Assembly (NCBI RefSeq): GCF_020026915.1
Contig: NZ_JAINUY010000004.1
Location: 62,001-126,000, forward strand
Direction: 5' to 3'
DNA from: Flavobacterium potami
Lineage (GTDB): Bacteria > Bacteroidota > Bacteroidia > Flavobacteriales > Flavobacteriaceae
Length of the DNA stretch: 64,000 nt
This document shows, piece by piece, positions 18,965 to 28,102 of this stretch (position 1 is its first letter; each line of letters begins with the position of its first letter). The notes under the pieces are model-generated. The model made no database searches, was not told the origin of the DNA, and saw nothing but the letters and a program-made list of their open reading frames with translations. A program made the position numbers and the translations under genes.

Positions 18965-20536
18965 TCATGGAAGTGTTGAAGGATACTGAATTGGATAGAT
19001 CGACAAATCAACATGACGCAATGTCGAACCATATTTCGCATTAATTGCATCAATAAAGATATTTGCAATCAAACCATAACCTCTTGCACTTGGATGTACA
19101 CCATCTAGAGAAAATGCTCCACCAGTTGCAAAAGAAGAACTCATTACGAAATTTCCAAATCTAATTCCCCCGTTAGCCAACTGTGTCATAGTTGCTCTTG
19201 TATCTACAAATGCAAGGCCTTTTTCTTTAGCCACAGCCTCAATTGTCACGTTATAGGCATCAGTAGCTTTTTTAATCTCTGCAATTTCTGTTGGAATTAA
19301 TACATGTTTATCTTGTAAAGGATAAGATATTCCAAATGCATTCAACGGAGCCGGAGGTGCAATACCAATTCCAGAATTCGCAGCTGTTGGCGCAGTTCCA
19401 ATATCTGCTCTAGCTGTTAAAACAACTAAGTCTGTAGCTTTAGCTTGTCTTGCTTGCCCAAAAACAGCTCCATAAAAAGCCGCATTTTGCGCCCCAAGTG
19501 TTGGTGTAAATGCTGCAGTTAATTGCGCAGACAAATTTGTCAAACTTTCATCTTTTATTAATAAAGGACTTGCACCAGTCTCAGAAAGCAAATTAATTCT
19601 ATCACCAGCATTAAAAGCTGTCAAGGCTTGTTTTAAAGGACCATATAATTGTGCATTAAGCGCTTTTATTGTAGCCACACCCACAGCTTCATTGTTTTTA
19701 CCAATTAACTTAGGCGTAAGCGGATTATACGGAACTGTTGTAAAATGCGGCAAAGTAGTAATGTATGGCAAATTTGCCACAACACCTTTTGCTCCTTTTA
19801 CTGTTAAAGCCGTCGCTAAATTAGTATACACACTTGCAAAAACTGAAGGATCTGTTATATCACTCGCTCCATAAGTTGCCGGATTAGGATTTCCAGTTTG
19901 ATCTTTTCCTGTTCCCCCAGAAGTCGCATATCCTAAGACATCATTACCTCCAATAAACAAAGAGAAAAACGTTGGATCCTGCGAAATAGCATCTCCTAAA
20001 ACTGTAGCTGTAGCAGTACTTGAAAATCTCGCATAATATGGATTTGCAGCACCTGTTGCCACACCAGCAACATTACCATAGCCAGCAGCTAGCAAATGAT
20101 AACTTTTAGCACCCGGAACTCCTAAATTATTAAATGTTCCCGAAAGATGGGCAGTAACTTCTGTGGTTGGTTTCCCCACTACATTTACTGGAGTTTGGGT
20201 TGGGCCATCAAAATACAAACGCGTTGCCGCTACTACATTTCCTCCCAAAAGCAAGCCTCCAATATTATCATTCATTAGCGGTTGCGCAAAAGCTCCTCCT
20301 CCTGCAGCCACAAATTGTTGCGCCAAAATATTCGGATATGAATTCTCTTGTCCTTTCTTAAACAAAGCATTATCGCTATAACCTGCCGCAAAAGAATCTC
20401 CAAGAGCTACATATTTTGTAAAAACAGCAGAACCTGGCACTACCGGAACTTCTGCCGGAGCATTATTATCATCATTATTACAAGCTGCCATAACGGATAA
20501 AGAAACCAACAACAGCATTTTTATATTTTTTTTCAT
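18965..20536 (-). CDS. SGNH/GDSL hydrolase-family lipoprotein
   Basis: This 523-residue lipoprotein has signal sequence MKKNIKMLLLVSLSVMAAC with lipid-accepting Cys19. The hydrolase blocks are present: block I YVALGDSFAAGYS (nucleophile Ser48), block III-like FSLFIGGNDVLGYA, and block V DGVHPSARGYG near residue 480, which supplies Asp and His. It should therefore be an esterase or lipase at the outer membrane, substrate unknown. A region between about 330 and 420 rich in Ala and Thr is less conserved. It ends 84 bases after the TonB-dependent receptor gene on the same strand, suggesting hydrolysis and uptake of one substrate, possibly a lipid. Confidence 0.85.
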   Translation of the reverse strand: MKKNIKMLLLVSLSVMAACNNDDNNAPAEVPVVPGSAVFTKYVALGDSFAAGYSDNALFKKGQENSYPNILAQQFVAAGGGAFAQPLMNDNIGGLLLGGNVVAATRLYFDGPTQTPVNVVGKPTTEVTAHLSGTFNNLGVPGAKSYHLLAAGYGNVAGVATGAANPYYARFSSTATATVLGDAISQDPTFFSLFIGGNDVLGYATSGGTGKDQTGNPNPATYGASDITDPSVFASVYTNLATALTVKGAKGVVANLPYITTLPHFTTVPYNPLTPKLIGKNNEAVGVATIKALNAQLYGPLKQALTAFNAGDRINLLSETGASPLLIKDESLTNLSAQLTAAFTPTLGAQNAAFYGAVFGQARQAKATDLVVLTARADIGTAPTAANSGIGIAPPAPLNAFGISYPLQDKHVLIPTEIAEIKKATDAYNVTIEAVAKEKGLAFVDTRATMTQLANGGIRFGNFVMSSSFATGGAFSLDGVHPSARGYGLIANIFIDAINAKYGSTLRHVDLSIYPIQYPSTLP

Positions 20537-20620
20537 AATTAGTACTTTTAGATTTATTACCTCTTCATTTTTAAATAACTTCAGTGAAGCTATATCAATT
20601 TCACATAAATAATTACCTCG

Positions 20621-23413
20621 TTATGGGTTGATTGTCCAAGACGCAAACCACATTTGACCAATCATACCCGCTCCAATAACCTGAAGATAATCTGATCCAA
20701 AAAGATTTGTTGCTCCAACTTTGATTACTGATTTCCATTTTGGAAGCGCATAATTTACTTGAGCATCAAGAACCGTATTTTCAGGAATCATACCATCTCC
20801 AAAAGAAGATTCCCATAAATATTCAGAATTCCATCTTACATTTACATTAAAACCTAAGTTTTTAATCACTTTTGCATTCCCTAAAGAAGCTTTGATTCTG
20901 TGCTTTGGAGTATTAAATCCTGCAACGAAATCAGGGTCATCTTGCTGATTGAAATTAAATTGAGAATAATTATAATTTACACCAACCTCAAAATCTTTAT
21001 ATACTTTTTTAGACAATCCTGCTCCAAAACCGAAAGATGAAATCTGAGCAGTTGTATTGGTATATACCTGATACACTCTTCTATCGCCAAACGCAAGTGC
21101 TTGATATGTTTGTTGTACCGCAGGATTTGTTGCATCTGTTCCAACTGTTCCATAATATGGCGAAATAACTCTCGCTGTATTCATGAAATCATTATAAATA
21201 TTATAGTAAGCATTCAAATCTACTGATAAGTCATTTTGAACTACTGTACGGTATCCTGCTTCAAAAGCCTGAACTTGCTCTGGTTTTACTAAGCCGATAT
21301 CTGCCACCTGAAGATCTCCAGGATTAGATGAAGCTGCAAAAGCCTGCACAGATGCAACTGTATAAGCATTACGATAAGCATTTTGACCCGACATATTTAC
21401 AGTTGCTGGCTGACCAGCTATTGCCTGACCTGCCGCACTTACATTTACTGTTTCTTGAAAACGATCTAAGTTTTCTGGAGCAGAACCAATTAAAGCAAAT
21501 GGCCCTAGATCTAAACCAATATATTGATCTTGTGTAGTTGGATTACGAAAACCTGTTTGATAAGACAATCTGAAATTATGAGTTTTTGATGCTCCCGCAG
21601 AATACACAAACGAAATTCTTGGAGACACATTTCCATCAAAGTTCTGACTTTTGTCATAACGTAAAGATCCAGTAAATTTCAGCCTGTCGTCTAAGAATTT
21701 TTTCTGCAACTGAGCATAAGCACCATACTCTTTATATTCAATTGGACCATCATAATCTGTAAAAATAGTCCCTTCAGAATCCATGATATATTTTCTCCAT
21801 GAACCCCCAACTTGAACTTCTGCCCATTTAATAATATCTCTAAAATTATAATTCACATCTGAGTGATATAATTTTGAATGATCAATAAATTTAGCTCCTT
21901 GTGTCAAATCTGGATTTGCTACTACATTTGCCAAAGCATTATTAAACTGAGCGCTTCCCGGTTCGAATCTTGGAGAACCCGTTGGTTTTGGAAGAAATGA
22001 AATTGCAGCTGGCAATACATTGTAATCTGCAAAGTTTCTTGCAATTGAAGCCGATTCATTTGCATTAGTTCCCATAACCGCTCCAGCATATTGATAAGCT
22101 GTAGCATAATTTGTAAACCACTCCTGATCAGATTTTGCCGCTCTGTTAACGTTCCATGCCGCAAATCTCATATCATAAGAATTCCCAGCGTCTTCGCTTG
22201 TAAAATAAACTCGTCCGAAGAAGTTTTTTCCTTTAACCTCAAATTTACCTTGTTGCATTAAGAAATCTTTCAAAGCATATCTGTTTGCTCCTTGATAAAT
22301 GGTACTTCCTGTCCCTATTTTATATTGTAAAATGAATTCTGTATCATCAGCCCAAGGTTTAATATGCGCACTAAAGTCCGCTTTCATACTTTGAACCTTA
22401 TTATCCGTCAAGTCCTGCTCGCGATAACCTGTTCTACTAACCTGCCCAACATTCGGAATAAAAGTTGTTACCTCGTCACCATATATATTCAAACCATCAT
22501 AATTCTGATTTACTGCATGGCTATCGCCTCCGCTTGTCATACTTCTTTTATCAGCAGCAATCCACTCACTTGCTTCCATATAAGTAAAATTAGCCTTCAT
22601 TGCAAAATGCTTTGTAAACGCTTTTGCTGCTCTAATTCCAAAATCATTATAATCATTTGTACCAGCAGCATCTTGACTTGTTTGTCCGTATTTGTAATAA
22701 ACACTTATACCTTCATTTGTAAAAGGACTTTTACTAGTCATAAACATGATTCCGTTAAAAGCATTTGCACCATACAACGCAGAAGAAGCTCCTGGCAATA
22801 ACTCAACACTTGCCACATCAATGTCCGATACCCCAATAAGATTTCCTAAAACGAAATTCAAGGCTGGAGAAGAATTATCCATTCCATCCACCAGCTGCAT
22901 AAAACGCGTATTAGCTACTGTTGCAAAACCACGAGTATTTACAGATTTAAAAGAAATACTACTTGTATTAAAGTTTACCTCTTTCAAATTTTCCAAGCCA
23001 TCGTAAAAAGTTGCAGCCGTCGTATTTTTAATTTCCTGAATTCCCATACGCTCAATTGTAACTGGCGATTCAATTACACGTTCTGGAGTTCTTGATGCAG
23101 AAACTACGATTTCGTCTAGTTTTGTTTCTTCATCTTTTAAAATCACATTAACTTTTTGATTTGCCGATGTCACGTTTATCGTTTTAGACTCAAATCCTAT
23201 TGCCGAAACCTTTACAGAAAAAGGCAATTTAGCATTAGTAGTTAATTTAAACGATCCGTCAAAATCTGTGGATGCACCACTAGATTCTCCGACAACAACA
23301 ACATTAGCACCAGGAATAGATTGTTTGTTACCATCTGTAACCGAACCTGTTATTGTATTCTGCGCAAAAGATACTCCGCTGAACAACAACATAATTAGCA
23401 AGTAGACTCTCAT
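20621..23413 (-). CDS. TonB-dependent outer-membrane receptor
   Basis: This 930-residue protein has a signal peptide (MRVYLLIMLLFSGVSFAQ). A carboxypeptidase-regulatory-like beta domain covers about 19-95 (ITGSVTDGNKQSIPGANVVVVG, TDFDGSFKL). A TonB box-like KLDEIVVSASR segment follows, then the plug (about 110-235, including VELLPGASSALYGANAFNGIM) and a beta-barrel to the end. Such proteins import bulky ligands using TonB energy. Homologues are not SusC type: no SusD follows, and the partner is the SGNH lipoprotein downstream. The barrel ends ...WFASWTINP rather than in an aromatic residue. Ligand unknown. Confidence 0.88.
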   Translation of the reverse strand: MRVYLLIMLLFSGVSFAQNTITGSVTDGNKQSIPGANVVVVGESSGASTDFDGSFKLTTNAKLPFSVKVSAIGFESKTINVTSANQKVNVILKDEETKLDEIVVSASRTPERVIESPVTIERMGIQEIKNTTAATFYDGLENLKEVNFNTSSISFKSVNTRGFATVANTRFMQLVDGMDNSSPALNFVLGNLIGVSDIDVASVELLPGASSALYGANAFNGIMFMTSKSPFTNEGISVYYKYGQTSQDAAGTNDYNDFGIRAAKAFTKHFAMKANFTYMEASEWIAADKRSMTSGGDSHAVNQNYDGLNIYGDEVTTFIPNVGQVSRTGYREQDLTDNKVQSMKADFSAHIKPWADDTEFILQYKIGTGSTIYQGANRYALKDFLMQQGKFEVKGKNFFGRVYFTSEDAGNSYDMRFAAWNVNRAAKSDQEWFTNYATAYQYAGAVMGTNANESASIARNFADYNVLPAAISFLPKPTGSPRFEPGSAQFNNALANVVANPDLTQGAKFIDHSKLYHSDVNYNFRDIIKWAEVQVGGSWRKYIMDSEGTIFTDYDGPIEYKEYGAYAQLQKKFLDDRLKFTGSLRYDKSQNFDGNVSPRISFVYSAGASKTHNFRLSYQTGFRNPTTQDQYIGLDLGPFALIGSAPENLDRFQETVNVSAAGQAIAGQPATVNMSGQNAYRNAYTVASVQAFAASSNPGDLQVADIGLVKPEQVQAFEAGYRTVVQNDLSVDLNAYYNIYNDFMNTARVISPYYGTVGTDATNPAVQQTYQALAFGDRRVYQVYTNTTAQISSFGFGAGLSKKVYKDFEVGVNYNYSQFNFNQQDDPDFVAGFNTPKHRIKASLGNAKVIKNLGFNVNVRWNSEYLWESSFGDGMIPENTVLDAQVNYALPKWKSVIKVGATNLFGSDYLQVIGAGMIGQMWFASWTINP

Positions 23414-23723
23414 TTGGGTTTAGTTTTTTCGTTAGTATATATAGCCAAAATACATAAATATTTTAATATGCATAAAAAAACGTTAAATAAAATTCATATT
23501 TACCACCTTTTTTTACAATATTTTAACTATTTCTTAATTCAATTTATTAAACTAAAATCAAAGAAAACAAGAAGAAAAACCAATATACTATGCATACATA
23601 TAAATTTTTATCAAAAAATTGAAAAATTCATAAAAATACATATGCCGAAAAAAATTTTTGACAATAAAAAAAAGCGAGACCTAAATCTCGCTTTTTTAAC
23701 ATTATTTATATTTAAAAATAAAT
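23414..23723. other. AT-rich leader between glmS and the TonB receptor gene
   Basis: This 310-base stretch is extremely AT-rich with many poly-A and poly-T tracts and holds no convincing gene. It carries the glmS terminator (23665-23697) and presumably the receptor promoter and 5' leader. I see no TAnnTTTG box with correct spacing and no clear riboswitch. The only sizeable ORF is low-complexity Lys/Ile/Phe/Asn and is not taken as a gene. Confidence 0.6.
23665..23697 (-). terminator. Terminator of the GT5-half protein/DUF4270/glmS unit
   Basis: A perfect 9-bp stem AAAGCGAGA / TCTCGCTTT with a 6-base loop has T-rich sequence on the minus-strand side. It lies 27 bases past the glmS stop codon. 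Confidence 0.88.
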
Positions 23724-25574
23724 TTATTCTACCGTAACAGACTTCGCTAAATTACGTGGTTGGTCCACATTACAACCTCTCATTACAGCAATGTAATAAG
23801 AAAGCAATTGCAACGGAATCGTTGTTACCAATGGAGATAATGCATCTGAAGTTTCTGGAATTTCAATTACATAATCTGCCAATTCACGAACCTGAACATC
23901 ACCTTTTGTAACTACAGCAATAATTTTACCACTTCTTGATTTAATCTCTTGAATGTTACTTACAATTTTATCGTAATGTCCTTGTTTAGGAGCAATTACA
24001 ATCACCGGCATTTGCTCATCAATTAAAGCAATTGGACCGTGTTTCATTTCTGCAGCTGGATAACCTTCTGCATGAATATAAGAAATCTCTTTTAATTTCA
24101 AAGCTCCTTCTAACGCTACAGGGAAATTGTATCCTCTACCTAAATAAAGACAGTTTGGAGAATCTTTAAACGCAGCAGCAATTTCTTTTGCTTTATCATT
24201 AGTTTCTAAAGCCTCAGCTACTTTCTCAGGAATAATTTCTAATTCTTGAAGATACGTATGGAAATCTGTATTTGACAATGTTCCTTTTGCTTTTCCTAAT
24301 TTCAAAGCAATCATAGTTAAAACAGTGATTTGCGTAGTAAAAGCTTTCGTAGAAGCTACTCCAATTTCTGGTCCAGCGTGTGTGTAAGCACCCGCATGAC
24401 TTTCTCTTGAAATAGAAGAACCAACAACATTACAAACTCCAAAGACAAACGCTCCGTTTTCTTTAGCCAATTTAATTGCGGCCATAGTATCTGCAGTTTC
24501 ACCAGATTGTGAAATAGCAATAACAACGTCATCCTTATTGATAATAGGATTTCTGTATCTAAACTCAGAAGCATATTCTACTTCAACAGGAATACGTGTA
24601 AATTCTTCAAAGATATATTCTGCAACTAAACCTGCATGCCATGAAGTTCCACAAGCTACAATTAGAATACGTTTTGCGTTTAAGAATTTCCCTAAATTAT
24701 CTTCAACACCAGCCATTTGAACAATCCCTTCATTTGCATGAAGCCTTCCTCTGTACGTATCTTTAATTACACTTGGCTGTTCGTAGATTTCCTTTAGCAT
24801 GAAATGATCATACCCCCCTTTTTCAATTTGCTCCAAATTCATTTGAAGTTCTTGAATATAAGGATCTACTAAAGAGTCATCTTTAATTTTTCTGATTTTG
24901 ATATCTTTATGCAGTCTAATATTTGCCATTTCACCATCTTCCAGGTAAACAGCATTAGAAGTATATTCAATAAATGGCGACGCATCTGAAGCAACAAAGT
25001 ACTCTCCTTCACCAACACCAATCGCTAATGGACTACCTAATCTTGCCGCAACAATTTCGTTTGGATTTTTTTTATCAAAAACAGCAATTGCATAAGCCCC
25101 AACAACTTGGTTTAATGCAACCTGAACCGCTTTTCCTAATTTAATATTTTCTTTCTTTTGAACTTCTTCTATTAAATTAACTAAAACTTCTGTATCGGTA
25201 TCTGATTTAAAAGTATATCCTCTTTTTATAAGCTCTTCTTTTAGAGGAGCATAATTCTCAATAATTCCATTATGAATAATTGCTAAATCTCCAGAATTAG
25301 AAAGATGAGGGTGAGAATTCACATCATTTGGAACCCCGTGAGTTGCCCAACGAGTATGTCCAATTCCAATATTACCGTTTACAGCAAAACCTTCATTGGC
25401 TTTAGCTTCAAGATCAGAAACCTTACCTTTGGTTTTGCAAACTTTAATGCCCGACTCTTCGTCATACAGCATAACGCCGGCACTATCATATCCTCTGTAC
25501 TCAAGACGCTTTAATCCTTTGATAACAATAGGATAAGCATCTCGATGACCGATATATCCAACAATTCCACACAT
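23724..25574 (-). CDS. glmS: Glutamine-fructose-6-phosphate aminotransferase (isomerizing)
   Basis: This 616-residue enzyme makes glucosamine-6-phosphate from fructose-6-phosphate and glutamine, the first step of amino-sugar and peptidoglycan precursor synthesis. The N-terminal glutaminase domain starts MCGIVGYIGHR with catalytic Cys2 and includes HTRWATHG and SDTDTEVL. Two SIS sugar-binding domains follow (CGTSWHAG, SQSGETADTMAAI, then GRGYNFPVALEGALKLKEISY). The C-terminus DQPRNLAKSVTVE is the classical ending. It starts 9 bases after the DUF4270 lipoprotein gene, so both are one transcript. Confidence 0.97.
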   Translation of the reverse strand: MCGIVGYIGHRDAYPIVIKGLKRLEYRGYDSAGVMLYDEESGIKVCKTKGKVSDLEAKANEGFAVNGNIGIGHTRWATHGVPNDVNSHPHLSNSGDLAIIHNGIIENYAPLKEELIKRGYTFKSDTDTEVLVNLIEEVQKKENIKLGKAVQVALNQVVGAYAIAVFDKKNPNEIVAARLGSPLAIGVGEGEYFVASDASPFIEYTSNAVYLEDGEMANIRLHKDIKIRKIKDDSLVDPYIQELQMNLEQIEKGGYDHFMLKEIYEQPSVIKDTYRGRLHANEGIVQMAGVEDNLGKFLNAKRILIVACGTSWHAGLVAEYIFEEFTRIPVEVEYASEFRYRNPIINKDDVVIAISQSGETADTMAAIKLAKENGAFVFGVCNVVGSSISRESHAGAYTHAGPEIGVASTKAFTTQITVLTMIALKLGKAKGTLSNTDFHTYLQELEIIPEKVAEALETNDKAKEIAAAFKDSPNCLYLGRGYNFPVALEGALKLKEISYIHAEGYPAAEMKHGPIALIDEQMPVIVIAPKQGHYDKIVSNIQEIKSRSGKIIAVVTKGDVQVRELADYVIEIPETSDALSPLVTTIPLQLLSYYIAVMRGCNVDQPRNLAKSVTVE

Positions 25575-25583
25575 ATATATTTA

Positions 25584-27167
25584 TTAATTTGGTTTCGTGT
25601 AGTAGACTTCAAGTTTCAATCTCTTATCTGCAGCGGAAGCTTTTCCTCCATACAAGATTGTACCTAAAGTGCTCATAACAGATCCTCTTGGTACCTGAGA
25701 AAAATATTTGACTGGATCTGCCTGAAGCTGAATTCTGTCTTTCAACACATTTGAAGCCACAGCAGCGGTTCCACTTGATTGGGAAACAGAAATTCCTAAA
25801 TCTACATTTTCAGCTGTTGCATCTTTGATAAGATTGCGAATATGATTTGTAATTCTAAATTTATAATACGTTCCTCTTTTGTCGGTGCCTTTGGTAATTG
25901 CTCCCCCATACGCCTCAGTCGAATAATCGGCTAAAACTGTATTATTTGTTAAATTATATAGATACAATCTCATTGGCTCAGTAGCTCCGGCCATTTTATC
26001 AGCATCAATATAGAAAACAAGATTTGCTTCATTAATTTTCCAGTTTTTATCTCTGATTGTTGCCAATTGCGACCCAAAACCGCTTAGACGAATAACAGCC
26101 ACAGATCCCTGACCTCCTTTTAAATAAAGTCTTTCATCGCCATCCGTTTTATTCACATTTGTAGTGATAGCCGCTTCATAATCGGGTTTTCTAACATTTT
26201 GAAGGAAACTAGCTGTACTGGCACTGCTAGCTGTTGTACCACCTATATTAAGATTCAAAACAAGTGATTTTCTCTCTGTTAAATTAGGATCATCCGTTGT
26301 AGAAGCTGTTTTAGCTTTATAATATACAGTAATTTTCCCTCCAACAAAATTCAAAAGAGCCAAATTACTCGGACTTGATCCTGATCTCGCAACACTAAAA
26401 TACAATCCTCTAAAATATTCAAGAAAAACATCCTCAGAAGCCAACTTTGATGCAGGCGCATTTAAAATTTTCTGTTGAAAAAAGTCTTTATTAAGATGCA
26501 GTACCATTTGAGGTGCTGTTCTTGTAATTACTTCCTTTTTATCAGCATCTAGTGTTTTGGTTACAATCTCCTTAGGATCAAAAAAGAATGCCGTATTTTC
26601 TGCTGGATTTGCTAAACTATCATTCAAAAAGGTTCCTTTTTTATCGTAAAACTCAGCATTCTGATCTGTATAATAGAATTGAGGCAATTGAGAACCACCA
26701 CTAAAATAACTATTCCTCATCTGAATACCAGAATCATAAACTTTTAAATCAAGCTTTCCGTTTTTATCTCCATAAATTGAATCCAAAACATACGTACTAT
26801 TTCCTTCTGCATCAGTCACTTTATTTTTAGTAAAATATGGAATAGTCAGAACAGCGCTTTCAATAACCGGAGACTCTCCAATAGTTGGAGAATAGCTTTC
26901 CAGCGATACCTGTGTAACAAAATTTGCAGTTGTAGTTCCAAAAAGCGGGTCATCATAAATACCTAAAGCATTTATAGGCATTAGATTAGACTGAACAGGA
27001 GTTACTTCTTGATTAAAGGCTAAAACGTCGTAATTTTCAGGTTCAAGACCAAAATGATCATCTACAATCAAACCATCACCAATCGCATTAAAATCTTTAT
27101 CGCAAGAATATAAAAAAACTACAGTTAAAGCTAAAAGAAATTTCTTAATAAAAGAAGTATTAATCAT
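25584..27167 (-). CDS. DUF4270 lipoprotein
   Basis: This 527-residue lipoprotein has signal sequence MINTSFIKKFLLALTVVFLYSC with Cys22 and the DUF4270 hallmarks DFNAIGDGLI...DDHF and PLFGTTTANFVTQVSL at its N-terminus. The rest is beta-rich with LAI-type strands and ends KRLKLEVYYTKPN. The function of DUF4270 is unknown; it is found across Bacteroidota. Here it lies between the half glycogen-synthase-like gene (21-base gap) and glmS (9-base gap), an arrangement common in flavobacteria, which suggests a link to envelope sugar or cell-wall metabolism. That link is inference. Confidence 0.85.
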   Translation of the reverse strand: MINTSFIKKFLLALTVVFLYSCDKDFNAIGDGLIVDDHFGLEPENYDVLAFNQEVTPVQSNLMPINALGIYDDPLFGTTTANFVTQVSLESYSPTIGESPVIESAVLTIPYFTKNKVTDAEGNSTYVLDSIYGDKNGKLDLKVYDSGIQMRNSYFSGGSQLPQFYYTDQNAEFYDKKGTFLNDSLANPAENTAFFFDPKEIVTKTLDADKKEVITRTAPQMVLHLNKDFFQQKILNAPASKLASEDVFLEYFRGLYFSVARSGSSPSNLALLNFVGGKITVYYKAKTASTTDDPNLTERKSLVLNLNIGGTTASSASTASFLQNVRKPDYEAAITTNVNKTDGDERLYLKGGQGSVAVIRLSGFGSQLATIRDKNWKINEANLVFYIDADKMAGATEPMRLYLYNLTNNTVLADYSTEAYGGAITKGTDKRGTYYKFRITNHIRNLIKDATAENVDLGISVSQSSGTAAVASNVLKDRIQLQADPVKYFSQVPRGSVMSTLGTILYGGKASAADKRLKLEVYYTKPN

Positions 27168-27188
27168 TTTTTATAATAAGTTAAAATT

Positions 27189-27995
27189 TTAAAGTCCAAA
27201 CGTTCTATAGAAATTTGTATAAGCTTCAGCAAATGCATCTTTCGTGGCGAAAGGTAAAAAAGGTTTTCCTGAAGATTCTATAAATTTTGTTAAACTTGGA
27301 GAAACATTTTCAGACGCAATGATTACTCCATCAGAATGTAAAATACTAGCTTTTAAAACATTCTCATAATTTGGAACTTCTAAATCTGATACGGAATCAT
27401 GAGGAACACCGTCAAATTTGACTTTATTAATCATTTCTAAATCTAAATTTTCATCAAAAGATTGTCCATAAACAGACGTTATGATTTTAGTTTCAGAAAA
27501 TAAGGCTTCATGCTTATAATAATGTTTCATGTAAATTGGAAGCATTGCAGCCAACCATCCATGAACATGAATAATATCCGGAACCCAGTTTAATTTTTTA
27601 ACTGTTTCTACAACACCTTTAGCAAAGAAAATTGCTCTTTCGTCATTATCAGGATACAAAACACCTTCTTCATCAGCGAAAGTTGCTTTGCGTTTAAAGT
27701 ATTCGTCATTATCGATAAAGTAAACCTGAATTCTTTCTTTCGGAATTGATGCTACTTTGATAATCAATGGCATATCTAAGTCATTCACTACCAAATTCAT
27801 TCCAGAAAGTCTAATCACTTCATGCAATTGATGTCTTCTTTCATTGATATTCCCATATCTTGGCATGAAAATTCTTATCTGACCCCCTTGGTCATTAATC
27901 ATTTTCGGAACGTCATAAGACATTAAAGAAACCTCATTTTCAGCCAAATAAGGCACGACTTCAGATGATACATATAATATCCTCTTATCTTTCAT
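27189..27995 (-). CDS. Glycogen/starch synthase-like protein, GT5 N-terminal half only
   Basis: This 268-residue protein resembles the N-terminal (ADP-glucose synthase catalytic-type) Rossmann domain of glycogen synthase: ILYVSSEVVPYL at the start, GGQIRIFMPRYGNINERRHQL, PDIIHVHGWLAAMLPIYM and YGQSFDENLDLEMIN. The GT1-type C-terminal half (about 200 residues) with the second KTGGL loop is missing. The first KxGG ADP-glucose loop is replaced by ENEVSLMSYDVPK. It is therefore unlikely to be a complete synthase. Such half proteins are widespread in Bacteroidota. It is first in a run with DUF4270 and glmS and is divergent from panC. Confidence 0.85.
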   Translation of the reverse strand: MKDKRILYVSSEVVPYLAENEVSLMSYDVPKMINDQGGQIRIFMPRYGNINERRHQLHEVIRLSGMNLVVNDLDMPLIIKVASIPKERIQVYFIDNDEYFKRKATFADEEGVLYPDNDERAIFFAKGVVETVKKLNWVPDIIHVHGWLAAMLPIYMKHYYKHEALFSETKIITSVYGQSFDENLDLEMINKVKFDGVPHDSVSDLEVPNYENVLKASILHSDGVIIASENVSPSLTKFIESSGKPFLPFATKDAFAEAYTNFYRTFGL

Positions 27996-28031
27996 AATAG
28001 TATTTTACTTAATTTTGGTAATAAAAACGTC

Positions 28032-28039
28032 GCAAAATT
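28032..28039 (-). promoter_or_regulatory. -7 box (TAATTTTG) of the GT5-half/DUF4270/glmS unit
   Basis: On the minus strand TAATTTTG, followed by C, matches TAnnTTTG. It lies 37 bases upstream of the ATG at 27995. No -33 TTG is visible at 17-21 bases. Confidence 0.4.
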
Positions 28040-28071
28040 ACAAAATTTTATGCAGTTTATAACTAATATAT

Positions 28072-28079
28072 TATGTTTG
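28072..28079 (+). promoter_or_regulatory. -7 box (TATGTTTG) of panC
   Basis: TATGTTTGC lies 24 bases upstream of the ATG at 28103 and contains the ATG at 28073. This favours 28103 as the panC start, because a transcript from here would begin downstream of 28073. Confidence 0.5.
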
Positions 28080-28102
28080 CACTAAATTTTAATAATACCT
28101 CA

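Noticed and set aside
22364-22801. Plus-strand ORF of 145 codons inside the TonB receptor gene
   Set aside because: Shadow of the receptor coding sequence; Cys/Ile/Ser-rich translation without family features.
23414-23737. Plus-strand ORF of 107 codons upstream of the TonB receptor gene
   Set aside because: Extremely AT-rich, low-complexity Lys/Ile/Phe/Asn translation, overlaps the glmS end and terminator; looks like chance ORF in leader sequence.
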